Of a stretch of 39,089 bases of DNA, positions 16,608-24,937 are shown in pieces (position 1 is the first letter of the stretch; the number at the start of each line of letters is the position of its first letter). The position numbers and the translations under genes were made by a program. This DNA comes from Candidatus Poribacteria bacterium. GTDB taxonomy: Bacteria > Poribacteria > WGA-4E > WGA-3G. The DNA is taken from NCBI GenBank assembly GCA_022820835.1, contig JAJEET010000028.1, forward strand, positions 1 to 39,089. The letters run 5' to 3'. A model generated the notes under the pieces. It searched no databases. It was not told the DNA's origin and was given only the letters and a program-made list of their open reading frames with translations.

Positions 16608-18002
16608 TCATTTTGAATCTTCGGGTGTGGCTAACACGTAGGCGAAACCTTTTCCAACTGCCAGACTTATCGGGCGATTCGCCTGAAGTGGGGTGACAGA
16701 TAAAAACTGCGCGTCATCGCCTTGAAGATATTCTTTGACTGTAATAAGGCTTCTTATAGAAAAGAACCCGTTTGCGCTGACGACGTAAAGCAGACCGTCC
16801 AAGATTTGAAAGTCCGTGACGGGACCCACAGGGAGTTCTAATTGTTTGTCGTTGAGGACTATCGTTTCTGGTGGATATTGCGTGATTTGCTGCATCTCTC
16901 CAGCACTGACAGCATACGCAATTTTCGGTTTTCCGCGAGTGAGCGTCATTCCTTCTTTCATCTTGAGCGGATCGTTTCCTTCTTTTGCTTTGAGATGGTG
17001 AAGACCTTCTGCACCCACGTAATAGAGTTCTGCAGCCAGGGTTCCACTACCAGCCGGAAAATCCTTACCGAACATGTACTTAAAACGTGCTTCGTTCTTT
17101 TCCTGTTCATTATAACCTTTTGTATATGCTGAGTAAATCAACAGGTCACACTGCGCGGATCTCATAGGGTTTTGTATCTGCTCCATGACCAAGCAATAAG
17201 GCGATGCGCGGACTTTCTGATTTTTGCTGCTCCGAAGTTGTAAAAACCCGCGTTGAGACCGGAGGGTTTCAGAGATGCCACTCGGTAGACGTTCTAACGT
17301 TGATGCCTCAATCTGTTGAACGTTGGGACGGTCAGCTTTCGGACTGAACAACCACCAGCGAGGCGACAATTCAACAACCTTGACGAGTTGCGCGTGTCCA
17401 CGAGGTGCGTAAAAAATGTACAGATGGTCATTTTCTCCCTGAACATAGAGGTGATCGTCAAGAACATCAAGGTCTTTGATTCGGTGTTGCTGTGGTAAAT
17501 GCATGGTAGATTCAAGCACCGGACGTAAGGGTTGTGAAATATCTACGAGATGAAACTTTTTTTCGCTCGTTATAACGAGATGATCTCCAGAAGGGAGGAC
17601 TTTACCGATTTTATCAGGAACTTCAAGGGTTGTTAGATAAGACGGACGTTGTGGAAGCGAAACATCAATGACGTGCAAGTGCTTCTCAGTCGTAAGATAC
17701 GCGTGTTCGCCTGAAAGGACAACGGTGTTGTTTGGACCAGCCGGATACGGTAGTTGGATAGAAGCGGCGAGTGTCGGATACTCCATATCTTCAATCTCTA
17801 TAACTGTGAAAATACTCGTCTCTTGCGGTTTTGTAGAAGGACTCGTCTTTTGAGGCTGCTCAGATGCGTTTTTTTCTTGAGGCTCAAGAACGTCTTGCTG
17901 ATTCTGTTCAAGACTCTTCAAGCTGCATCCGATGTTTACAACAGAAAGTAGTAGCATCACTATCATAAACGAAAAGATTGATTTGGCAATAAGTTTTAGC
18001 AT
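16608..18002 (-). CDS. putative lipoprotein with LVIVD-type propeller repeats
   Basis: 464 residues. The N-terminus is a signal sequence (MLKLIAKSIFSFMIVMLLLS) followed by VVNIGC, where Cys26 could be lipidated although Asn at -3 is not canonical for a lipobox. A Q/P/S-rich linker leads to repeats such as LHVIDVSLPQRPSYL (about 110-125) and FHLVDISQPLRPVLE (about 152-167), which match the LVIVD pattern of surface beta-propellers. Later segments (LPVGPVTDFQILDGLLYVVSANGFFSI) continue the propeller. It is paralogous to the product of 28236-29519. It lies downstream of sigma-BNR gene D on the same strand, 357 bp away, with its own extended -10 at 18169-18177. The ribosome binding site is weak (TTAAGAAAACACT). 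It may be an envelope partner of the sensors; that is inference. Confidence 0.85.
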   Translation of the reverse strand: MLKLIAKSIFSFMIVMLLLSVVNIGCSLKSLEQNQQDVLEPQEKNASEQPQKTSPSTKPQETSIFTVIEIEDMEYPTLAASIQLPYPAGPNNTVVLSGEHAYLTTEKHLHVIDVSLPQRPSYLTTLEVPDKIGKVLPSGDHLVITSEKKFHLVDISQPLRPVLESTMHLPQQHRIKDLDVLDDHLYVQGENDHLYIFYAPRGHAQLVKVVELSPRWWLFSPKADRPNVQQIEASTLERLPSGISETLRSQRGFLQLRSSKNQKVRASPYCLVMEQIQNPMRSAQCDLLIYSAYTKGYNEQEKNEARFKYMFGKDFPAGSGTLAAELYYVGAEGLHHLKAKEGNDPLKMKEGMTLTRGKPKIAYAVSAGEMQQITQYPPETIVLNDKQLELPVGPVTDFQILDGLLYVVSANGFFSIRSLITVKEYLQGDDAQFLSVTPLQANRPISLAVGKGFAYVLATPEDSK

Positions 18003-18076
18003 AGTGTTTTCTTAACGTGGGTTTGATAAAAGTTGTACTTATGTAGCGTCCACTGTTAATTTTGCGCTGTATACGG

Positions 18077-18096
18077 CACAAACTGGGAAGTTTGTG
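18077..18096 (-). other. perfect 8-bp hairpin in the 5' leader of the LVIVD gene
   Basis: CACAAACT, loop GGGA, AGTTTGTG. It lies between the -10 element and the start at 18002, so it would be in the untranslated leader. Function unknown. Confidence 0.4.
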
Positions 18097-18168
18097 GTAC
18101 GATTCCCGGCTCTGTGATGCGGAAATAGAAGCAGCAATACATCCGAAATGATTAATCAAACTGGCGTT

Positions 18169-18177
18169 ATAATATCA
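18169..18177 (-). promoter_or_regulatory. extended -10 element upstream of the LVIVD gene
   Basis: Minus strand TGATATTAT preceded by GGATTTA, inside the duplicated segment. It is the only promoter-like signal before the start at 18002. Confidence 0.4.
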
Positions 18178-18311
18178 TAAATCCGTTTACTGTTGTATAC
18201 ATTTGGGGTGCGTGTTGGAAAGAGGAGCGGTTACAACCTCCGCAGCGAAGGTAGGAAAGATCAGAAAATGGAGAATTGAATGGTTTTGGAAAGAGAGAAG
18301 AATATGAGGTG

Positions 18312-18337
18312 AAAAGGGCGGCGTTGTCGCACCGCCC
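18312..18337 (-). terminator. rho-independent-like terminator after gene D
   Basis: Minus strand GGGCGG, loop, CCGCCC, TTTT, 22 bp after the stop at 18360. Confidence 0.65.
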
Positions 18338-18359
18338 ACGCAAAATATACGGGTCTCGG

Positions 18360-21305
18360 TTATTCGTCAAGGTTGAAGTGCAGCACGCCGCTGTCCCGCG
18401 TGCCGACATATAACACGTTCCCATCAACAGCAAGCGAGGTCACCCGCTCCGGCACTTCTGATGCGACCTGTTTCCATGTGTTATTTTCCAACCGATAGAC
18501 ATCTGTTTTGGAAATGCCATAAACCGTTGTGCCATTGATTGCTAATCGGCCAATAATAGGCGGTGTTCCCGCTGCATCGGTGATAGCACGCCACTGTTTT
18601 CCATCACTGGATGCTGCGACCCCCGCATCCGTTGCTACATACACCGTGGAACCCGCGAACACTATGTCATGAAAAACTTTAACGGAAAACGGCAATGCCG
18701 GCGTGAGATCAATCCAATTGGTTCCCTTATCAAACGAGACGACGAGGTGTCCATCCCGTTTGCCGACGTAGACGGTATTTCCTGAAGCGGCAAGTTTGAG
18801 TTCTCTGAATGCTAAGTCCAGAGTCAATTCAACGGTTTCTTCCTGTTCGGTGTCGTACCATTCAGTATCCCCGGGTTCCCATCGGAAGAGTTTATAGTTG
18901 TATTCCATATAAAACGTCTTACCACTAACAGCAAACGCACCACGCAGCCCCATTCTAATAAGGTCATTTTGTTTCAGATTATCCGCTTGAACCAAATACT
19001 TAAAGAACTGGAATGCTCCAGAATAGTTTTCCTGCAGCTTTGCAACAAAGAGATTTTGAGGTAATAGGCGTTTTAGCTCCCCCGAATCAAAAAAAGGCAT
19101 ATCTTGAATTGGCACAAACGTCCGAGCATCGGCAGACGCGCGATAGAGACGAACTTTTTCTCCGTTTTCGTAATATTTTACACCTGCATAAATAACACCC
19201 GCAGACTTGACTATATGATTAACCTGTGGGTCTTGTTCTCTATGGGATTTCGTCATCGGTATTTCAACGGGAACATTCACCCAAGAGTTACCACCATCAA
19301 TGGTTTTTACGACATCTCCTCCAACTTTTCCGTAAAGGGTTGACGGCAGGTTTTGTTCATTAAACACGATTAGATTATCAATGCCGCTCTCATTTGGTGT
19401 AATGTTTACTATCTCCCATGACTTTCCACCATCAGTGGAACGATGGAGACCGTCCCGGCTACCCATATAAATAGCACCCGTGTTCAACACCGCAGCAGGA
19501 CTATAACTATCCATAAGGGGTGTAGTGCCTGGTAACTGTGGAGGTAGCCATGTGTTTCCACTATCCGTAGAACGTACCATCCTCCTCTCTATCAGTAGAA
19601 GTGTTTCACCGGTAGCAATAAGTTTAGCCTCTGGGATAAAACCGTTTACTACCCAAGCGTTTGTCGGGGTTATATCTTTCCATGAAACCCCAAGGTCATT
19701 TGAACGAAATATCCCCCAACCGCGCTGCAGTCCTCGGGACACTTTTCGAGGATCAAGCACGTCCCAACTGAGTTCCGCCAAAACAAAGAGCCGGTCTTCG
19801 GACACTGCGACTGAGGGCACCTCACCGATACGGATTGGGAGTTCCAAGCGTTTCCAACCGTCAGAGCTCAAGCGATAAAACCCATTCTCCGTTCCAGCAA
19901 AAAGCGTGTTTTGGACCTCAACCAAGGACCTAATACTCTGCGTCAATCCATCATTAATCGCCTTCCACGTTTTACCGGTATCCTCGGAGCTAAAGATACC
20001 ATTGCTAAAAGCCCTATAAAATGTCTGTTCCGTTAAGATTAATGCAATGGAATCCCAATATTTATCGCGATCCCATGCGTAAAGTAAATCCCATGTTTTG
20101 CCATCATCTGCTGAAGTGAACAATTCACTTGATTGCGTATAATACAGCGTATTGTTCCACTTCGCGATCGGGTGTTGGAGTCCTAAGTTGGAATGAGGCA
20201 ATTTCCAAATGTCAAAGATGTGTTGCCACTTTTCCTCGTTAGCAGGTAATTTGTAGAGTTCTCCCTTAGCATGGGTGTAGAGATCGCCCTCGGGTGTCGC
20301 AAATAAACTCTGCACAGCAGTCCCGTTGGTAGGTTCAGACTGAATCCACTGCTGTTTCGAGACAGAAACATCTTCACCGTCCGCCTGCGGGGCGGCAAAT
20401 AGCACCTCATCAGGCTGCTGACCGGCACCATCGTTTTTATTCGGGACGGCAGCACTTCCGAGTTGTGTCCGAACATCAGGTTTAGATTCAAAGTCTAATA
20501 TAACAGGAGCTTCAATAAGTTCTACAGTCATCTCCGAAGTCGCATCGAAACTATAAGGTTTCTGAAAACGGGATAAATATTGGTTCCCGACACCTAACAT
20601 CAAAAAGACGACTGCCAGTGTGGAGACGCCAATTGCCCACGGCACTAACGGTTTACTGCCTGATGGCGCAATCGGCTTCAGACGCGAAATCTCGCGCATG
20701 ACATTCTCTGTGAGATTCGGTGTAATTTGGAAATGCTCAAGTGCCTCTCTAATCATCGGTTCCTCCTCTTTTAAACGGTTCCGCGCACGTCTCAGACGGC
20801 TTTTAATGGTGCTCGTTGATACCCCTAAAAATCGGCTAATCTCTGCAACCGTCATCTCGCCAAGGTAGTGAAGCGTCATCACCGTGCGTTCACTCTCTTT
20901 CAACTTCGCAAGCAGCTTCTTGACCACCTCGCGTTGGGATTCCGCTGCGGTCTTTGTCCGTTCTTCTACAACGTGTTGAGAATAAGCATCTTCTTGTATC
21001 ATCGTTGTCTCTGTGTCCTCCAACGGTTGCGTCTGTATCCGTTTTTTGCGGAGCCACGTGGCGCATAGATTTGCCGTAATCACATAGAGCCACCCAGAAA
21101 ACTGGTTCGGATCTTTCAGCGTATGAAGTCTCTGATACACTTTCAAGAAGGTCTCCTGTGTGATGTCCTCAGCGATATGGAAATCGCCGATCTTTCGCCA
21201 AGCGAGTGTGTGAACCGGCTTTTGGTATTTTTTCACAAGTGCTGCAAAAGCGGTTTCATCACCAGTAAGAACTCGTTGAATAAGAACAACATCGTCGTTT
21301 TTCAT
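18360..21305 (-). CDS. ECF sigma factor - TM - BNR/Asp-box repeat fusion (D)
   Basis: 981 residues. Sigma2 (8-88) has GDFHIAEDITQETFLKVYQ. Sigma4 (127-180) has a distinct recognition helix, STSTIKSRLRRARNRL. The transmembrane helix (about 221-240) and the juxtamembrane block ending KPDVRTQLG follow. The extracytoplasmic part has about eight Asp-boxes (SADDGKTW, SEDTGKTW, SNDLGVSW, STDSGNTW, STDGGKSW, TIDGGNSW, SFDKGTNW). A variable helical insert at about residues 745-790 interrupts the blades. The last 40 residues are almost identical to those of gene F, in line with the segmental duplication. The start is ATG after TCTGGAGG. The ECF-type promoter is at 21353-21383 and a terminator at 18312. 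The sensed ligand is unknown. Confidence 0.93.
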   Translation of the reverse strand: MKNDDVVLIQRVLTGDETAFAALVKKYQKPVHTLAWRKIGDFHIAEDITQETFLKVYQRLHTLKDPNQFSGWLYVITANLCATWLRKKRIQTQPLEDTETTMIQEDAYSQHVVEERTKTAAESQREVVKKLLAKLKESERTVMTLHYLGEMTVAEISRFLGVSTSTIKSRLRRARNRLKEEEPMIREALEHFQITPNLTENVMREISRLKPIAPSGSKPLVPWAIGVSTLAVVFLMLGVGNQYLSRFQKPYSFDATSEMTVELIEAPVILDFESKPDVRTQLGSAAVPNKNDGAGQQPDEVLFAAPQADGEDVSVSKQQWIQSEPTNGTAVQSLFATPEGDLYTHAKGELYKLPANEEKWQHIFDIWKLPHSNLGLQHPIAKWNNTLYYTQSSELFTSADDGKTWDLLYAWDRDKYWDSIALILTEQTFYRAFSNGIFSSEDTGKTWKAINDGLTQSIRSLVEVQNTLFAGTENGFYRLSSDGWKRLELPIRIGEVPSVAVSEDRLFVLAELSWDVLDPRKVSRGLQRGWGIFRSNDLGVSWKDITPTNAWVVNGFIPEAKLIATGETLLLIERRMVRSTDSGNTWLPPQLPGTTPLMDSYSPAAVLNTGAIYMGSRDGLHRSTDGGKSWEIVNITPNESGIDNLIVFNEQNLPSTLYGKVGGDVVKTIDGGNSWVNVPVEIPMTKSHREQDPQVNHIVKSAGVIYAGVKYYENGEKVRLYRASADARTFVPIQDMPFFDSGELKRLLPQNLFVAKLQENYSGAFQFFKYLVQADNLKQNDLIRMGLRGAFAVSGKTFYMEYNYKLFRWEPGDTEWYDTEQEETVELTLDLAFRELKLAASGNTVYVGKRDGHLVVSFDKGTNWIDLTPALPFSVKVFHDIVFAGSTVYVATDAGVAASSDGKQWRAITDAAGTPPIIGRLAINGTTVYGISKTDVYRLENNTWKQVASEVPERVTSLAVDGNVLYVGTRDSGVLHFNLDE
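20754..20769 (-). promoter_or_regulatory. internal Shine-Dalgarno and ATG at end of sigma4 (gene D)
   Basis: Minus strand AAAGAGGAGGAACCGATG. The protein here reads KEEEPM instead of KKEEPM, yet GAGGAGG is kept in front of the ATG of Met184. Confidence 0.5.
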
Positions 21306-21352
21306 CAGGTGCCTCCAGAAATCGATAGTTGAATTAATGACCCATCAAATTA

Positions 21353-21383
21353 TAATGACGCAAGATAGGGCAAAATGGTTGCT
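21353..21383 (-). promoter_or_regulatory. ECF-type promoter of gene D
   Basis: Minus strand: -35 AGCAAC (21378-21383), 17-bp spacer, -10 CGTCATTA (21353-21360), 48 bp before the start. The upstream block is diverged (TTCAATTA). Confidence 0.6.
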
Positions 21384-21434
21384 TAATTGAAAAAAAAAGG
21401 GAATTTTGAAGAAAGAGAGGCGGATAGAGGTAGG

Positions 21435-21458
21435 AAAGGGCGGCATTTGGCACCGCCC
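21435..21458 (-). terminator. rho-independent-like terminator after gene E
   Basis: Minus strand GGGCGG, loop TGCCAAATG, CCGCCC, then TTTCC, about 20 bp after the stop at 21479. Confidence 0.6.
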
Positions 21459-21478
21459 AAACATAAGACCAAGCGACA

Positions 21479-24400
21479 TTATTTTTCAAGGTTAAAATAA
21501 AACATATTGTCGTCCCGCGTGTTCACGTATAAGGTGTCTCCACCAACGGCGAGCCCCTCTACATGATCCGGCGTTTCTGAGATAACCTGTTGCCAAGTGC
21601 CGCTTTCCAAACAATAGATACCTGTGTTTTTGGTAAAACCGTAAAGGGTGTCTCCGTCAACAGTTAGTTGTTCCATATTGAGAGGCGTTCCTGCAGCATC
21701 AGTCATAGCACGCCACTGTTTGCCATCATCCGACGCGGCGACACCTGCATCTGTCGCTACGTATACCGTGGACCCCGCAAACACAATATTTTTGAACGCC
21801 TTGACAGGAAATGGCAGTGCTGGCGTGAGGTCGAGCCAATTAGTTCCTTCATCAAACGATGCAACGAGGTATCCATCCCGTTTGCCAACATAGACAGTGT
21901 TTCCTGAAACCGCAAGTGTGAACCCCCGCCAAGTCGAAAGAACTTCATCAATCTTTTCCTCCGGCATACCTGCGCTTTCAAATGCTTTCATTGCGTCCCT
22001 ATAAAGGAGTTCACCTGTTTCTTGCACCCCCGTGTCGTACCACGCTGTTTCGCCCGGCTTCCATCGGAAGAGTTTAAAGTTGTATTCCACGTAAAACGTG
22101 TCGCCACTAACAACAAAAGCACCACTTATACCTCTCCGTATGAGTCGAATTTGATCCTGATAAAGGTCTTGTTTGTAAAGTGCTTCTTGCTTGAAAGTGC
22201 CACCTCGTGTCAACGTCTTAAAGAACTGGTCTGCTCCCTCAAAATTCTCTTTCAAATGTTCAATGAACGACTTATCTGACACATCTAAAGCACCAGTCCT
22301 TCCTGTATTCCAAAAGCGACTTAATTCATCTGAGTCAAAGAGAGGTATGTCTTCTATCGGCATGACTGTGTTGTCCTCTGCCGAGATGCGATATAAACCT
22401 GTTTTATGCGCGTTGCCAGGACCAGGAGAACCCATTGTTTTGGCATAGAGACTACCGCCGAATTCACGTATCTGCGTAAAAGTCGGTGGCTCTTCTCTAG
22501 CAGATGCGGTCATGGGTGTTCCCATCTGAATCGTTCTCCAAGATTTGCCTTTGTCAGTAGTTTGAACGATCTCGCTCCCGAACATCGCGTAAAGCGTTGG
22601 CGGCATATTTTGCGCTTTATATGCGATTAGATTATATATGCCAGCCCAGTTCTGTTGATTGATGTTTACGGCATCCCATGATATGCCGGCATTCGTGGAA
22701 CGATAAAGACCATCTAGACTACGAACATAAATAGTGCCTTCGTTTACCACAACACCCGAATTAAATCTGTCCATGGAAGGTGAGGTGCCCGGTGATTGTG
22801 GCGGCAGCCATGTATCTCCACTATCAGTAGAGCGAACCATACCCTTTTCCATTGCCAAGAGTGTTTCACCCGTAGCAACAAGTGTAATTTCAGGGGGCAA
22901 CCCCATTACGGGCCAAGCGTTTGTCGGCGTTATATCGTCCCACGAATCACCGAGGTCCGTTGATCGAAATATCCACCAACCCTGTGCCAGTCCTTGACCT
23001 ACTTTTTGAGAACTTGTCACGCCCTGACGAAACTTTGCCGCAATATAAATCTTCTGGTCAGTCGTGGCAATTGAAAGGATTTCTCCGACGGGTGTTGGAA
23101 ATTCCACACGTTCCCAGTTGTCATCTTTCAAGCGGTAGAGTCCATTACTGGTTCCGGCAAACAGTGTGCCTTGGATCGTTACCATAGCGTTGGGTCTCCG
23201 CGGAAATCCAATGTTCACCGGTTTCCAGGTCTTACCACTGTCTTCAGAACGAAAAGCCGTGTAATCAGAAAGAATAATATAAAACGATTGTTGTGTTAGT
23301 TCTAAATCAAAAGCGACCAAGCCATAATCTACTGGCAAGGCGTGGACTAATTCCCACGTCTTGCCGTCATCTTTAGAAGCAAGGAGTGCATTATTCACTA
23401 CCATATAGAGTGTCCCGTTCCACTTTTCTATAAGTGCAGTACCCCTATAATTAGTCCCCAGGGCATCAATATCGGTGATCTGTTGCCACGTTTTCCCACC
23501 GGATTCCATTTTGTAGATGTGCTCATAGGTAATAGCGTAAAGTTCACCATCGGATGTGAAATGTAAACCCCCTACATCACTTCCTTTGAGGGGTTCAGCC
23601 TGAATCCACTGCTGTTTAGGGATAGAAACGTCTTCACCTTCCGCCTGCGCCGCAGCGAATAAGACATCATCAGGTTGCTGACCTGAACCATCGTTATTGC
23701 TGGGGGTAGTAGAACTTCCGATTTGCGTCCGAACATCCGGTTCGGATTCAAGGTTTAGCACCACTGGAGCCTCAATGATATCCACTGTCATCTCCGAAGT
23801 CGCATCGAAACTGTAAGGTTTTTGGAAACGCGACAAATGTTGGTTGCCGATGCCTAACATCAAAAGGACGACGGCTAATGTGGAAACGCCAATTGTCCAC
23901 GGCACTAACGGTTTGCTACCAGACGGTGCAACCGGTTTTAGACGCGAAATCTCGCGCGTGATGTTCTCCATGAAATTCGGTGTAATTTGGAAGTTTTCTA
24001 AAGTCTCTCTAATCATCGGTTCCTCCTTCTTTAAACGGCGGCGCGCACGGTAGAGACGATTCCGAATCGTCGCTTCCGATACACCCAGAAAATTGCTGAT
24101 CTCCTCATACGTCATTCCCCCGAGGTAATAGAGCGTAACGACCGTTCGGTCGCTCTCTTGTAACTTCGCAAGCAACTTCTTGACGACTTCGCGTTGTGTG
24201 TCCGCTGTTATCCGCTCGTTCTCGGCAATGATATATCCAGAATAGGTCGCTTTTTCTGACTCTGTACTGCTTGTCCTTTCCAACGCCTGCGTCCATTTCC
24301 GATTTTTTCGGAGCCACGCTTTGCACTGGTTCGCAGTTATCACATAAAGCCAACTCGCAAAAGATTGCGGTTCTTTCAGCGTAGAGAGTCTCTGATACGC

Positions 24401-24565
24401 TTTCAAGAAGGCATCTTGTGTAATATCCTCAGCGATATGGAAATCGCCGATCTTCCGCCATGCCAACGCATGAACGGATCGCTGATATTTTTTCACAAGC
24501 GCGGAGAACGCAGTCTCATCGCCAGCAAGCACGCGTTGGATGAGTACGGCATCGTTATTTTTCAT
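21479..24565 (-). CDS. ECF sigma factor - TM - BNR/Asp-box repeat fusion (E)
   Basis: 1028 residues. Sigma2 is at 8-88 and sigma4 at 127-180, with recognition helix SEATIRNRLYRARRRL, the only one starting SEAT in the array. The transmembrane helix is about 221-240 and the juxtamembrane block ends EPDVRTQIG. About eight Asp-boxes mark BNR blades (SKDDGKTW, SEDSGKTW, STDLGDSW, STDSGDTW, STNAGISW, TTDKGKSW, SFDEGTNW). A longer helical insert (around residues 760-830) and a second one near 880 resemble those of gene B. The start is ATG after CAGAGG. ECF-type promoter at 24611-24641, distal extended -10 at 24747-24755, terminator at 21435. Likely a membrane-tethered sigma factor with an extracytoplasmic propeller sensor (inference). 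Confidence 0.93.
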   Translation of the reverse strand: MKNNDAVLIQRVLAGDETAFSALVKKYQRSVHALAWRKIGDFHIAEDITQDAFLKAYQRLSTLKEPQSFASWLYVITANQCKAWLRKNRKWTQALERTSSTESEKATYSGYIIAENERITADTQREVVKKLLAKLQESDRTVVTLYYLGGMTYEEISNFLGVSEATIRNRLYRARRRLKKEEPMIRETLENFQITPNFMENITREISRLKPVAPSGSKPLVPWTIGVSTLAVVLLMLGIGNQHLSRFQKPYSFDATSEMTVDIIEAPVVLNLESEPDVRTQIGSSTTPSNNDGSGQQPDDVLFAAAQAEGEDVSIPKQQWIQAEPLKGSDVGGLHFTSDGELYAITYEHIYKMESGGKTWQQITDIDALGTNYRGTALIEKWNGTLYMVVNNALLASKDDGKTWELVHALPVDYGLVAFDLELTQQSFYIILSDYTAFRSEDSGKTWKPVNIGFPRRPNAMVTIQGTLFAGTSNGLYRLKDDNWERVEFPTPVGEILSIATTDQKIYIAAKFRQGVTSSQKVGQGLAQGWWIFRSTDLGDSWDDITPTNAWPVMGLPPEITLVATGETLLAMEKGMVRSTDSGDTWLPPQSPGTSPSMDRFNSGVVVNEGTIYVRSLDGLYRSTNAGISWDAVNINQQNWAGIYNLIAYKAQNMPPTLYAMFGSEIVQTTDKGKSWRTIQMGTPMTASAREEPPTFTQIREFGGSLYAKTMGSPGPGNAHKTGLYRISAEDNTVMPIEDIPLFDSDELSRFWNTGRTGALDVSDKSFIEHLKENFEGADQFFKTLTRGGTFKQEALYKQDLYQDQIRLIRRGISGAFVVSGDTFYVEYNFKLFRWKPGETAWYDTGVQETGELLYRDAMKAFESAGMPEEKIDEVLSTWRGFTLAVSGNTVYVGKRDGYLVASFDEGTNWLDLTPALPFPVKAFKNIVFAGSTVYVATDAGVAASDDGKQWRAMTDAAGTPLNMEQLTVDGDTLYGFTKNTGIYCLESGTWQQVISETPDHVEGLAVGGDTLYVNTRDDNMFYFNLEK
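24014..24030 (-). promoter_or_regulatory. internal Shine-Dalgarno and ATG at end of sigma4 (gene E)
   Basis: Minus strand AAGAAGGAGGAACCGATG, in frame at Met184. Confidence 0.5.
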
Positions 24566-24610
24566 CGGACACCTCTGGAAAGGGAATGTTCATCATTTTA
24601 CATCAACATA

Positions 24611-24641
24611 TAGTGACGCGATAAATGGAAAAATAATCTCA
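24611..24641 (-). promoter_or_regulatory. ECF-type promoter of gene E
   Basis: Minus strand: -35 TGAGAT (24636-24641), 17-bp spacer, -10 CGTCACTA (24611-24618), 46 bp before the start. It is preceded by TTTTGCAGAATTG. Confidence 0.65.
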
Positions 24642-24746
24642 CAATTCTGCAAAAGATAGGAACTGACTGATATAAAGAAGGTTGAAATTCCGTATTGTTG
24701 ATAATGAGAAGGCTGTGCGGTCATAATGGACCAATCGGTTAAGGGT

Positions 24747-24755
24747 ATAATACCA
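24747..24755 (-). promoter_or_regulatory. extended -10 element upstream of gene E
   Basis: Minus strand TGGTATTAT preceded by GGATTTA, about 180 bp before the start and upstream of the ECF-type promoter. Confidence 0.4.
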
Positions 24756-24889
24756 TAAATCCGTTTACCGTTGTATACGTTTGGGGTGCGTGTTGGAAAG
24801 AGGTGCGGTTACAACCTCCGCAGCGAAGGGAGGAAAGATCAGAAAATGGAGAATTGAATGGTTTTGGAAAGAGACAAGAATATGAGGTG

Positions 24890-24915
24890 AAAAGGGCGGC
24901 GTTGTAGCACCGCCC
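24890..24915 (-). terminator. rho-independent-like terminator after gene F
   Basis: Minus strand GGGCGG, loop, CCGCCC, TTTT, 22 bp after the stop at 24938. It differs by one loop base from the copy at 18312. Confidence 0.65.
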
Positions 24916-24937
24916 ACGCAAAATATACGGGTCTCGG

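Larger units (their letters stand above)
18003..18359. other. intergenic region between gene D and the LVIVD lipoprotein gene
   Basis: 357 bp without a gene. It contains, in minus-strand order, the terminator hairpin of gene D (18312-18337), a segment nearly identical to 24746-24937, an extended -10 (18169-18177) and a leader hairpin (18077-18096). No credible small ORF was seen. Confidence 0.6.
18168..18477. repeat. segmental duplication copy 1 (with 24746-25055)
   Basis: About 310 bp aligns without gaps to 24746-25055 (constant offset 6578) with only scattered mismatches. It covers the last codons of gene D, the terminator hairpin and the downstream promoter. Confidence 0.85.
24566..24937. 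other. intergenic region between genes F and E
   Basis: 372 bp without a gene. In minus-strand order it holds the terminator hairpin of gene F (24890-24915), the second copy of the duplicated segment, an extended -10 (24747-24755), a leader of about 100 bp and the ECF-type promoter (24611-24641). No small ORF was supported. Confidence 0.6.
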
